DNA of 64,000 bases from Vitis vinifera (taxonomy: Eukaryota > Streptophyta > Magnoliopsida > Vitales > Vitaceae): positions 1,315,001 to 1,379,000 of the forward strand of contig NC_081818.1 in assembly GCF_030704535.1 (NCBI RefSeq). The letters run 5' to 3'. Shown piece by piece: positions 25,758-37,263 of the stretch. Position 1 is the stretch's first letter; each line of letters opens with the position of its first letter. A program made the position numbers and the translations under genes. The notes under the pieces are model-generated. The model was not told the origin of the DNA. It made no database searches and was given only the letters and a program-made list of their open reading frames with translations.

Positions 25758-27773
25758 GAATGGAGTCTGTTTCCAGAACATGGTTTTATGATTTTGTTTT
25801 TGGTTTTGAATTTATAGTTAGGGAGAGAGAGAGAGAGAGGCTTTCTCACATATCAGAATGGCAACAATTCCAGTTGCCTGTGTTTTTATCCAGTGGTGAT
25901 GGGGATGGTTATGGTGCCTCCTGCTGCCTGGTTTTTCGGTTTGTTTATACGAGTGTTCTTACTATAAAGGAGAAAAGGAAAAGGAAGATGACAAGTTGAG
26001 AGTCAAAAGAAATGTAGAGTTCTCTTACATACACATTTTTCTGTCCTGTGTGTTGTGTTGATGATCTTTTTCCCAACCAAACTTGAATTCTGGATTGGAA
26101 ATGAGAGAAAAGAAAAGACAGTAAGCAGCAGAAAGAAAAGATGTTTCATCACCATCTGTTAACTAATATTCACTCAACCCTATCTGTTTTTCTCACATAC
26201 ACATTCTTGAGTTCCTTAGCTTCTGGTATTTCAATGGAGAGGAGGCATTGCATATTGAACATCTGATTTGAATACATGTGGGTCACCTTCAAAGACCCCA
26301 AAAAAACCCTAGTCTTTGTGCATTTCTCTATAGAAATGTTACCATTTGAAGCTGCCAATTAACTTAAAAGCTTAAATGGTACGACCAATGTTTTTCCGAT
26401 GATTTTACAAAGTGAAATGAATTCGAAAAAATATATAAAATTAATTTATTAATTAAATTTTTTTTTTCCTATTTTCTTTCTTTTACATTTTCCCCGAGAA
26501 CTAAGTTACCATATCCGATTGGACTAGGTATGATCTGTGATGAAAATCGGAGATGAAAATAACATGATTGATTGTATAGGTCTGATCTATGCTAAAATCG
26601 AAACTTAATTATTGAGATCTATCTGATTGAGTGGGGTCAACGATGAAAACTAGACAGAATAATGATGTGAACGATCGTATAGGTGTGATTTATATCGAAA
26701 ACCGTCATAGACTTCATAATAAAAGATATTAAAATGAGATTTAATTCTTTTTTTCTTTGTCGCTTGAGGCATCAACTTTGCTTTTCTTGGTTTTTTTTTT
26801 TTTTTTTTAGGGTTTTTGATTGGTCAATTTAATCTTAATCTTAGGTCCACAAAACCATGATGTAGAGAGGTGTGATGAAGGGGGACCAAGTGTGTATTGT
26901 GGAAGCTTACACCACTTGAGTTGTTTAACAATACACAATTCCCCAACTAACATCCACTTGTATACATCATCTTTCCAGCTAGTTCAGGACCCCTTCAAAT
27001 TGAGTGGCTAAACCCTAAGTAGGACCCACAAACACATGGCCACATCACCCATTTGCTTTTGGGGTCTTATTGCTTTTTGATCCCCAAGATCTCTTCTACA
27101 CAAGTAGCCCACAAAGAACATTCAACAATGGCCTCTCACCCTATTAGTCTCATTTGTTGCCTCCATTGACCTCTTCTTCTTTTCAAATGACAATTCCTAA
27201 TTACCATAAAAATTATCATAATTAACAAATATTCTATTTTACATTTTTAATTTATAAATATTTTTTATCATTAAATCCAAAAAAAAAAAATATTTTTTTA
27301 ATCAAAATTATTGTACTTTCATGAAAATAACTTCTAACAAACAAACCCTAATTGACATGATTGAACAAGATTTTCCATTCTGTTCTTTTCTTTTCTTTTG
27401 AGGGTAGGCAAGTATGACAAGCAACCCAACTTGAGAAGTCATTGTCACAATCTCCAAACCCTAATTGATTGACTTGCAAGCTTTCCAATTGCATAGCCAT
27501 GAAAAGGGACATGGCTTCAAATGTCATAGCTAGTGGGAAGGTCATTGATATTTTAATACACATGGCCTGCAAATTTTCTTCAAATTTGCTATTATATTGC
27601 TCCATGGGCCCTACCCATCACCTAAAAATTTCCATTTTATTTCTCTAAAATCACCAAAATAATACTACCATCATGTGTTATTACAAGTGCTTTCTACTTG
27701 ATATGGCACTTCTACCATTTTTATGTATCATCAAAATAGTTTTTTTTTCATAAAAAAAAATAAAAAATTAGGT

Positions 27774-27888
27774 TCTGTTTAACCATGTTTTCTATAACTT
27801 ATTTTTAAAAACTGTTTTTTATTTTTTAATTTAAAAATGATTTTTAAAGATAAGTTTATGAAAATATGATCAAACAGTACTTAAGTTT
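27774..27888. mobile_element. Fold-back MITE, same family as 14662-14768
   Basis: The left end TCTGTTTAACCATGTTTTC and the reverse complement of the right end, ACTGTTTGATCATATTTTC, pair over about 30 bp with an AT-rich middle. The GTTTGATCAT.TTTTC core is shared with the copy at 14662. Confidence 0.55.
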
Positions 27889-29475
27889 TTATTTTGTTTT
27901 TAAAAACGGATGAAAATCATTTTTACTTGTTTTTTACAAATTGTTTTTTATTTCACTTTATTTTTAAAAATTATTTTCAGATAACAACAATCAGATAGTA
28001 TTAAAAAAAAACTATTTTTAAATCATATGACTAGGCTTTTATTTTTAAATGGCATATAAAAAAAGTGATGATCAAGAAAAAATATTCATATTCGATGAGC
28101 TTACACATATTTCATATACAACATCGAGAAATTTTAAAAATCTAACGAATTTATATTACAAATGTAATTTTATCTATATTTATTGTATGTTTGGATATAA
28201 TTTAATATTTTATATATATATTTTTATACTTTAATCTCATTGTTTTACATCTTTATTTCACGGTTCGGATTTAACCATAAACATATAGATTGAAATTTCG
28301 ACACGAGACACAATAATATTTAGGTTTGTCGATGAAAAAGAGGTATTAACTTTATAATCATAAAGTAAAATGTCTTTATGTAGGTCAACGGGGACACCTT
28401 CTAGTTTAATTTTTGAACCAATCATTCCATACTATAATGCTTAGATATAAAAGTAGGATGCTAAAATGATTTCATTTTCACCATATTTTTTCTTACACTA
28501 TTGAGGATTTTTAAACCCTGTAAATTAAATGATTGCATTTTTTTCAATGTCCAAATTAATTCTTTGATTTTCAAAAGTAATTTTTGTTATATAAATACAG
28601 TGTAATGTTTCATTAAATATAAAATATTTTTAAGAAATATTTTATTTTATAGATAAATTTCTAAATTCAATAAGCTCTTACATGGTCTATTAGAGAGATT
28701 GAGATGAAAAATGTCTTAAATATTTCTTTATTTAAATTTATTTTTTTATTTTTTTTAAAGTTCAACAATGTGTAAAATAAGATTCATTTTACAATGATTT
28801 TAGAAAACGCTTGTAATTTAAAAGTGTTTTTTTTCAAAAAAAATATTTAACAAAATTTTAAAAAATAATTTTAAAAATATGAAAAATCATTTATAATGTT
28901 GTAAAATAGTTCGTTTGGTAATAATCTTATAAAGTTTTTAAGATTTCTAATATTTGAAAATTTTTATCATTTAAGTATTAAAAATATTAAAAATATTTTT
29001 TAAAATTACTACCAAACACACTAAAAAAAATACTTAATAAATCATTCTCTTAAAAATAATTTCAAAAAATCATTTACACTCAAAATATCAGCAAACCCAA
29101 TCTATCTCTTAAATTTTCTTATCGGGATTTGAATTGATTTGTGTAATATTTAAAAAAAAAAAATTAAGCTTGGTAATTGAGTATACTTTGATTGTGTGAC
29201 CAATTAGAATTAAATTAATTTAAAGTGAAATTTTGAAAAAAAAATAAAAATAAAAAACAACAATAAATAGCTGGTTTGGGATTGTCAATTAATTTGATAA
29301 TAATCCCATTTTTTAATGTCTTAATCCACCTAATTGTTGCCAACCCTCATGATATTGAAAGGAGGACTTATCCCCCGTGGCCAGACCCACGCGTTCCCTG
29401 TAGTCCACCTCCATAAGGTAGACTTTTCACCATCGTTGACTCACTCTGATCATGCATCAACCACTTCACATGCAG

Positions 29476-29484
29476 CCACGTGTC
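29476..29484 (+). promoter_or_regulatory. ABRE/G-box CCACGTGTC upstream of PP2C
   Basis: CCACGTGTC contains the ACGTGTC core bound by bZIP (ABF) factors. It lies about 445 bp upstream of the first ATG in the leader, in a locally GC-richer block that also holds ACGCGT near 29390. Function is inferred from the motif and position only. Confidence 0.35.
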
Positions 29485-29918
29485 ATTGGTGATCCATGAA
29501 GTAGGTCCGGCGTCTGATTTAAGGTTTCTGTATCAGTGGAGACAGCGTAGAGGAACCCCCCTCAGCGCAAGGGTCAAATCAGAGAGATGTCAAAGGAAAG
29601 CAATTTAAGGGGCATTTTCGTCATTTAGGGGGGTTTTATTGGCCGATTAGGACCAGAGTTGAGGACAAAGCTGTCATTATCGGAGCGATTTGCCGAAACC
29701 ACCCTTATATTTTTTTTCCTTTTTCCTCCTCCAAAAACCCGCTTTTTTCTCTCCGCGTTTCTCTCACTTTCTCTCCACATTTTCTTTCCTTCCAATCAAA
29801 TCACAGCGAAAAGCTGTTTCTCTCTCTAAAACACTTTTCTCTCTCCAGAACTGCACTTTCTCTCTCTAGTTCTGAGTTCTCTTCGGTTTTTACAGCTCGA
29901 TCTGCTCGAGTATTCTCA

Positions 29919-30353
29919 ATGTCTGCACTGTAAGTCTAGGGTTTCTAGATTTCTCCAATTCCTTCACATTTTTTTGTTCACATTTTCAAGATTTTTGCTG
30001 TGCGTACTGTGTAATACAGCTTATTGAGCGGAATTTCTATGTAAGATTTGAGGTGTTAGGTGAATGTTTGTTGTTTGGTTGCTGAGAAAATGTGGGAACA
30101 GGAAGGAAAATGAGAACTTGAATCGAGTGTTTTTGTGCTGTTTTGGTCTCGGGGAAATGGAAAACTCAGCTTAGATGAGGCGGCTAGTTGATGGGATTTT
30201 TTATAGTGATGAGCAATTTCAGATTTGGAATTTCGATTTGTTTTATTTCCTGCATTTTCTCGGCAACCGAACACGGCATTAGTGGGTACGTTTTGATGGA
30301 TTTGGAATTTTGACAGGAAGATCTTGGAAATGTTGAAACATAGATTAAGATGA
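29919..30353 (+). CDS. 15-codon upstream ORF overlapping the PP2C start
   Basis: The leader exon ends ATGTCTGCACT|GTAAGT at 29929, and the next exon starts at 30317 after TTTTGACAG, giving a 387-bp 5'UTR intron. The spliced message then reads an ATG at 29919, fourteen further codons (about [15 protein letters not shown]) and a TGA at 30351-30353. That TGA overlaps the phosphatase ATG at 30350 as ATGA. Such geometry suits termination-reinitiation or translational dampening. It depends on the inferred 5'UTR splice. The leader upstream is CT-rich (29740-29880). Confidence 0.5.
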
Positions 30354-33300
30354 GTGAGACTGAAGTTTCGAGGATGAAGTCTTCTCTGGTTCCGCTGGCA
30401 ACCTTGATTGGTCGCGAGCTTAGGAACGAGAAGGTCGAGAAACCTTATATTAAGTATGGACAGGCTGCTTTGGCAAAGAAAGGGGAGGATTATTTTCTGA
30501 TCAAAACCGATTGCCAGAGGGTTCCTGGGAATCCGTCGACTTCGTTTTCAGTCTTTGCGGTAAATATATTTTCTCTAGTTGTTTTCATGAGCTCATTTCA
30601 ACTTCTAACATATGTTCGATTGCTGACTATACTGAGGGAAAGAGAAGAAAACGCATCTGGCATCGTGGTTTTGTTTTTTTTGTTTTAACTAAGAAATTGG
30701 TGTCTGAATATCTCAAAAACAGCATGTTTCCAGAGATCGTTGGTTGTGTTCTGTGTGTCATCGCAAATTATGTTTAAGCAAATGTCTAAACATCGTCCAT
30801 TTCATTCTCCAAATCCCTTAGACAATCTCTGAACATTGCCCATTACGTATTCCAAATTGTATTTGAACCAAAAGGTCCTTAAGGTTTTGACTTTCATGTT
30901 CTATGTTATTTATAAATGGTGAAAAATCTAAATTCAAAATTTTTCTAGAGTAACCAATTATAGTGTCATTGGATTGATGCATCCTACACACCAGTTGCAA
31001 TTCTAAACTTGGGTTTTGATTTGTAGATTTTTGATGGGCATAATGGTATATCTGCTGCTATCTTTGCAAAGGAGAATTTATTGAATAATGTTTTGAGTGC
31101 AATTCCTCAAGGCATTGGTCGGGAAGGTTGGCTTCAAGCCCTTCCTCGGGCTCTGGTTGCCGGATTTGTGAAAACTGATATAGAATTTCAGCAGAAAGGC
31201 AAGAACCTATTTCCCTAATTTCAGCATCTCTAAGCCTTGTTGCATATATTTTTGTGTTCTTATCTTTAATATTTGATATAAATGACAGGTGAAACTTCTG
31301 GCACGACAGTGACATTTGTTGTGATTGACGGGTGGACGGTGACTGTTGCATCTGTAGGGGATTCTCGATGCATATTGGACACACAGGGTGGTGTGGTTTC
31401 TTTGTTAACAGTTGATCACAGGCTGGAAGAGAATGCAGAAGAAAGGGAACGTGTCACTGCAAGTGGGGGTGAAGTTGGAAGGCTGAATGTTTTTGGGGGC
31501 AATGAGGTATAACATATTTGATGCCCATACAACTCAAAGCTGAAAGAAATTTTAATTGATTATTCCCTTGTCTTGAATCTTCATGGGTCAAATGTATATG
31601 GTTTGTAGGTTGGCCCACTCCGCTGCTGGCCTGGTGGATTATGTCTCTCCAGGTCAATTGGTGACACAGATGTGGGAGAATTCATTGTCCCAATACCACA
31701 TGTTAAGCAAGTGAAGGTGTGTGCACCTTATTTTGTACTGGTGATGGTTTTATTGCATTTGTGGTAGTCCACCATATTGTACTGGTGATATTTTTATTAC
31801 TTTCTGATGGTACATTCTAAGTTCAATCTCTTTTAATTGATTATTAAGCTTTCAAATGCTGGGGGACGGCTTATTATTGCTTCTGATGGAATCTGGGATG
31901 CTTTATCATCTGACATGGCTGCTAAGTCTTGTCGGGGTTTGCCTGCAGAGCTTGCTGCAAAGCTGGTTGTTAAGGTAACAGCTGACATGGGCTCTTTTCT
32001 GACAGTCCAGACTGATCCATGTCGACTTCCCTTTTTTTTTTTATCTTATTATACCTGTCTGTTCACTGTTCAGGAAGCTTTAAGGTCAAGGGGCTTGAAG
32101 GATGATACAACATGCCTAGTTGTTGATATGATTCCATCAGATAATCCTGTCTTACCTCCAACACCAAAGAAGAAACAAAACATGCTCAGTTCATTTATCT
32201 TTGGGAAGAGATCTCAGAATTTTATGAACAAATCAACAAATAAGCTTTCTGCAGTCGGGGTTGTGGAGGAGTTGTTTGAAGAGGGTTCTGCAATGCTTGC
32301 GGAAAGGTATGTTTATTATGATACTCTTTTATCAAATGATATTGCTGCTATTCAAACAGCATCAGTGTGAACAACTTTTGAAAGTTAAACTAGTTTTACC
32401 TGGAACCTTGGTCTTTCCATCTCCTTTGCAGGGTCCTTTTTTTATTTCATTTGTGATATTTGTAAATGTCTCTGAAAATCATGTTTTGAGTGATGATTTG
32501 ACTTATTAATTGCATTATGAATACTGCTATTTGATCACAAGAACGAAAGGGTTACTTGGAAGTGTATTATGTAAGTTCAATAGATGCAATATCATTAATA
32601 TGCCTGATCCAAGAAAATATCACTAATATGCCATAGCTTTTGTAAATTTTAAGTTTATCAAACTTGAAAGTACCCTTTCAAAAAAAAAGTTTATCAAACT
32701 TGAAAGTAGTTGTTCAACCACGATTAGTAGGTATATAGAATTTACTTCATTATTACTATTCTTTCCTTTGCATTATGTTAGTTAATAATTAGAAGTTGTA
32801 ATAAGCTACATGAATGTTATTTCTCATATTTCTTTTTGTTTCTATAGGCGTAAGATTTGCTTTTGACTGAGGTATTTATTTGTGTTTTACCAGTTTTGAT
32901 TCACTATATCTCTTGTTTGTGTGCTTGCCAAGGAGCGAGGCTATAATCTTTTATGAAGCAAAAGGCTGCTATTGAAGTTACTAATAACCAACATTAGTTT
33001 GTATCTTGAACATAACATTCATTTTTACAATTCATTCTGTGTGCTATTCTTGCTCCATCATGGCTAATTATTTGATTGCTAATCATCATGTCTCATGCAA
33101 TTATATTCATAGGCAGTGATAGTGTTTCAAATCTGGCAGGCACAACATGTGAAGACCTCCAATAGAAAATTAAGTTATGAGAATAATGAAGGCTTTGTGT
33201 GTGAATAAAACGTAAAATAATTAAATATTAAACCACTTCTAGGAAAAAAGGGAGGAAGATGCCAAAAAAAGATAGGGATATGAGTTGCTAACACCCTCTT

Positions 33301-36300
33301 TAGGGAGAAATGTGGAATATGTTAATTCTATTTTATTTGTAATAACTTGCCTATCAAAACAAAAAAAAAATTATTTGTGATAAGTCATAAAAAAAATGGA
33401 TCAAAAAAAGGAGAGGGAGAATAAGATATTGACTTGACTAATAGTATCTTTTTTCTTAACAAGTTTGACCACCTGCTATCAGAAAAAAGGTTTAACCAGT
33501 TTAAAGATTATGGACACTGAGGAGAGAGGAAAATGATATATTGGTTGACTCTAGTTAATCATGTGTTATTCTTAACAAGTCTAACCTCCTCTATAGGAAC
33601 GTGGGAGAGAGGAGTAATTTTACAAAGTGGATTCCAAGGGGAGGGACACCAAAATAGAGGAGCATTGGTTATATTAATTAAGCATTACTTCTTAGTATAA
33701 AACCAATAAGAAGGAATGAGAAGAAGGTTAGCCCTTTGGAAAAGACAATATTTGTCAAAGGGCGGGAGAATTACCCTCATTAAAAGTACTTTGGCCAGCA
33801 TACCTATTTACCAATTGTCTCTCTTTCGAATGCCCAAGCTAGTAGCAAAAAGGCTCGAAAAATTACAAAGGGACTTTCTTTGGGGAGGGGGAAGCTTGGA
33901 AAGGAAAATCCACTTAATCAATTGGGAGGTGGTGTGCACTTAAAAGGAGAAGGGGGGTTCTAGGCATTCGGAAGATTGATCTCTTGAACAAGGCCTTGTT
34001 GGGCAAATGGATCTGGAGATTTGCCCTTGAAAAAAAAATCCTTTGGAAGAAGGTGATCGGGGCGAAGTATGGCCATGAGGGTTTTGGTTGGAAAACTAAT
34101 GAGGCTCGCGGAACATTTGGAGTGGGGGTTTGGAAGGAGATTTTGAAGGAGACGAATTGGTGTTGGGATAACATAGGGTTCAAAGTGGGAGAGGGGACCA
34201 AGGTCAATTTCTGGACTGATCAATGGTGTGGTAATGAGGTGTTGTCCCAAACTTTTCCCCAGCTATTTGCCTTGGCGGTCCAAAGGAACGCTACAGTCAA
34301 TGAAATGTGGGATTCTAGCCTTGGTCAAGGAGGTTGGAATATTAGATTCTCCAGAGATTCTAATGATTGGAAGTTGGATGCTATAGGAGAGCTGTTTCAT
34401 ATGCTGAGGGACTTGAGGATTTCTTCAGAAGAGGACTCAGTGATATGGAAAAGAGGGGGTCATGGTTCTTTTCGGATTAGGGATGCTTATAAGCTACTGG
34501 CAGCCCCTAGCGCCATCACCTTCTTGAAAAAGAGCATTTGGGTGTGCAAATGGAGTTGGTGGTTTGCGGTCGAAAGGGATTCCTATTGGAAGCTTATAAT
34601 TGGCACGAAGTTTGGGGTTGGTAGTGGAGGTTGGTGCACTTGCGGGGGTAGGGAGGGCTATGGGGTGGGGCTTTGGAAAGAAATCAGCAAGGAAGGGTTG
34701 TTGTTGCTCAACAATGTTTCTTTTTCGGTGGGGGATGGTAAAAGGGTGAGGTTTTGGAAAGATAATTGGTGCGGGAACACTCCTCTTTGTGAGGCCTACC
34801 CCTCCTTGTTTGATTTAGCGGTTTCTAAAGATGCGAAGGTTGCGGACTGTTGGGACTCAACGGGGGAAGTGGGTGGGTGGAATCCCCGCTTCCTTAGACC
34901 TTTCAATGATTGGGAGGTGGAGGAGGTGGAGAGCTTCCTTCTGATCATTCAAGGAAAGAGGCTGAATGCTGATTTGGAGGATAGGATGGTGTGGAAGGAG
35001 ACGAAGGATGGGATTTTCTCTGTAAAATCCTGTTTCAACTCTCTTGACCACAGCAGTGCAGTCCCGTTTCCTTGGAGAATTATTTGGAGTTCGTTTGTTC
35101 CTTCCAAGGTGGGCTTTTTTGCTTGGGAAGCCTCTTGGGGGAAGGTGCTCACTCAAGACCAACTAAAGAGGAGGGGCTGGAAATTAGCTAACAGGTGCCC
35201 CTTGTGTTGTGATGAAGAAGAGTCGATAAATCACATCCTTATTCACTGTTCTAAGGCGAAGGTCTTGTGGGATCTCTTGTTCTCCTTATTTGGTGTTAAT
35301 TGGGTTATCCCTTTTTCGGTTAGAGACACTCTTTTAGGTTGGTTTGCTCCCTTAAAGGATAAGAAGCGGAGTAAGGTTTGGAGGGCAGCTCCTCTTTGCT
35401 TATTTTGGACGATTTGGAAGGAAAGAAATAGGATAGTTTTTGAAAATGAAGTCCTATCAATTCAAAGATTGAAAAATTCCTTCATGTGTAATCTCTTATC
35501 TTGGGCTAATTCTTCCATAGTTGAAGGCCCCTTTTCCTTGTTTAATTTTGTGGACTGGGTGGGTTCTTGTTGAGGGCTGGTAAGGGTTTGTCCTTTTTGT
35601 TTCTGGTTTTTTTTTGTAGGTGATGCTTGTATACTCCCTGTATACTCTGGGTCGCCTTTTATGCCCCTTTTTATAATATTTCTGTGCGTTTATCTATCAA
35701 AAAAAAAAAAGGTTCCAACCAAAGTTGCTTTTTTGCTTGGGAGGCCATGTGGGAGAAGATCCTAACTTTGGATAGGCTCCAAAGACGGGGCTAGCACCTT
35801 CCTAATCGTTGCTTTTTGTGTGGTTGTGAAGAGGAAAATGTAAATCATATTCTTTTACACTGTATAGTGGTCAGGGTCCTCTAGGAGATCGTCCTTGCCT
35901 TGTTTGGGGCTCATTGGGTGTTCCCAAAGACAGTCAAAGAGGTGTTACTTAGTTGGAGGGGCCCCTTTGTAGGGAAAAAGAGGAAAAGGATTTGGAATTC
36001 CATCCCGTTATGTATTTTTTGGATGGTATGGAAGGAAAAAAATAGATTAGCCTTTAGGGGGGGCTCTTTAGCTATACAAAAATTGAAAAATTCTTTTGTA
36101 TGTAATTTGTAGAGTTGGGCTAGGGTGTATATGGGAGAGGAGTCTTCTTCGCTTTTGGGTTTTTTGGAATGGCTTGCCATTCCTTAAGGGGTGGTGAGGT
36201 TTTTGTTCATGTGTTTTTGTTTCTAAGCTGCTGTGTATACTTCCTGTATGCTTTGTGGCTTTCCGCCCTTTAATATATTTGCGCTCATTTATCAAAAAAA

Positions 36301-37263
36301 AAAAAAAGGAATTTTTTTTTATTTTTTTTAAAATGACATTGAATCTGTATAAGCTACTATTGACCATGGTTGAAACTACTACCTTCAGGTTTAGTAAAGT
36401 TACAAGCAAAAGGAAAAGACATAATACACATCTCAAAAGCCTTCAGATAATAAGTCATTTAAGATTATCTCCAAGATCCACTGTTTTGATTGCATGCATT
36501 TCTTTTATTTTTGCTGGCCCTACTAGAAAATACTCCTGAGCTAAAATTGCACTGCACAAACAAGGAACTTGACCAAGATTTTATGTCTACCCAATGACAC
36601 AATCCTTTGATGTTAATGCAGCTCACTGGGATAGAAGTTTGGCTTTTGATCTGCCGAGGGATTTATTGACAGTCCACTTTTTCTTGCTTCAATCATTGAT
36701 ACGCTTAGCTGATCAATCACCTATTAGTAGAACATTTGATGACTCAGTCTTCACAGCCAAAGGATCTCTAATAAACCCTAGTTCCTAGTTGACTTAGATT
36801 ACAAAATATTGGAAGTCTTAATATTCCTGTGATTTGTTTAGGAAAAAGAAACATTTCATTTTGATATGGGGTAATCTTGCATTTGTTTCATTAAAGCATG
36901 GACTGTTGTTTTTGCCCTTAAATTAATTGGTTGACATCCTTAACCTAATGACACAGCTTCTTTTCCATAAATAGTTATTTGGAAATTTTAAAAAATTTCC
37001 ATCTCAAACTATAGTTCTAAACTCCTCCCAATTGCAGGTTGGGTAAAGATATTCCTTCAAACACCAACTCTGGGCTTTTCAGATGTGCAGTCTGCCAAGT
37101 GGATCAAGATCAGTCACCAAGCGATGGTTTATCAGTGAACTCTGGACCGTTCTTCTCACCTGCATCCAAGCCATGGGAAGGTCCCTTCCTCTGTGCAAAC
37201 TGTCGGAAAAAGAAAGACGCCATGGAAGGAAAAAGGCCAAGCAGACCTACAATCACCGCATAA
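30350..37263 (+). CDS. Protein phosphatase 2C with C-terminal zinc ribbon (430 aa, 7 coding exons)
   Basis: Exons: 30350-30559, 31027-31198, 31289-31506, 31609-31716, 31849-31974, 32074-32306, 37038-37263; they sum to 1293 bases, 431 codons with the stop. PP2C hallmarks are visible: FDGHNG (72-77), [28 protein letters not shown] and KDDTTCLVV, carrying the Asp residues that bind the metal pair for Ser/Thr dephosphorylation. The last exon encodes two CxxC pairs (C372/C375 and C408/C411), a zinc-ribbon tail seen in one plant PP2C subgroup (related to Arabidopsis At1g47380, from memory). No signal peptide or membrane segment is seen, so a cytosolic or nuclear location is likely. Intron 2 uses a GC donor (AAAG|GCAAG). 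The last intron, 32307-37037, is swollen by LINE pieces, and the zinc ribbon depends on splicing across it. Confidence 0.94.
31199..31288 (+). other. GC-AG intron in PP2C
   Basis: The donor is CAGAAAG|GCAAGAAC and the acceptor AATGACAG|GTGAAAC. Only this junction gives the phase-1 join restoring [13 protein letters not shown]. No GT donor lies within the adjacent conserved sequence. GC donors usually have an otherwise strong consensus, as here (AAG|GCAAG). Confidence 0.88.
33716..34548 (+). mobile_element. LINE fragment 1 (RT C-terminal region), lacks 3' end
   Basis: Frames here encode non-LTR reverse-transcriptase tail sequence: [18 protein letters not shown], then (after one stop) [11 protein letters not shown] and [15 protein letters not shown]. 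The piece starts mid-gene and has no poly-A end; around 34545 it passes without a frame break into a second, related LINE segment. It lies in the sense orientation inside the last PP2C intron. Confidence 0.8.
34549..35711 (+). mobile_element. LINE fragment 2 with 3' UTR and poly-A tail
   Basis: This piece restarts at the homologous point already covered by fragment 1 ([35 protein letters not shown]) and continues into a zinc-binding zf-RVT domain ([21 protein letters not shown]) and the element's C-terminus, with stop near 35573. A short 3' UTR ends TTTATCTATC followed by an A run at about 35699-35711. Together with fragment 1 it gives one chimeric open frame of 529 codons (33984-35573). Confidence 0.85.
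35712..36308 (+). mobile_element. LINE fragment 3, 5'-truncated, with poly-A tail
   Basis: The sequence begins GTTCCAACCAAAGTTGCTTT, homologous to about 35097 in fragment 2. It repeats the zf-RVT and tail region ([41 protein letters not shown]) with several stops. It ends TTTATC followed by an A run at about 36294-36307. It is a separate, more decayed insertion adjoining the tail of fragment 2. Confidence 0.82.

Larger units (their letters stand above)
25758..29700. other. Kinesin 3' UTR and intergenic sequence
   Basis: The first few hundred bases are probably kinesin 3' UTR, including a GA run at 25821-25840. Beyond that the sequence is AT-rich with poly-A/T runs and one MITE (27774-27888). 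A short 10-bp-arm inverted repeat is at 26891-26937. From about 29340 the composition becomes less AT-rich, marking the upstream region of the phosphatase gene. No gene is seen. Confidence 0.6.

Noticed and set aside
26891-26937. Hairpin TGTGTATTGT/ACAATACACA as a miRNA precursor
   Set aside because: Arms are only 10 bp, too short for a plant miRNA duplex, and no known miRNA sequence was recognised.
33984-35573. 529-codon plus-strand frame as a host gene
   Set aside because: Its content is non-LTR retrotransposon RT-tail and zf-RVT sequence followed by a poly-A run, inside the PP2C intron.
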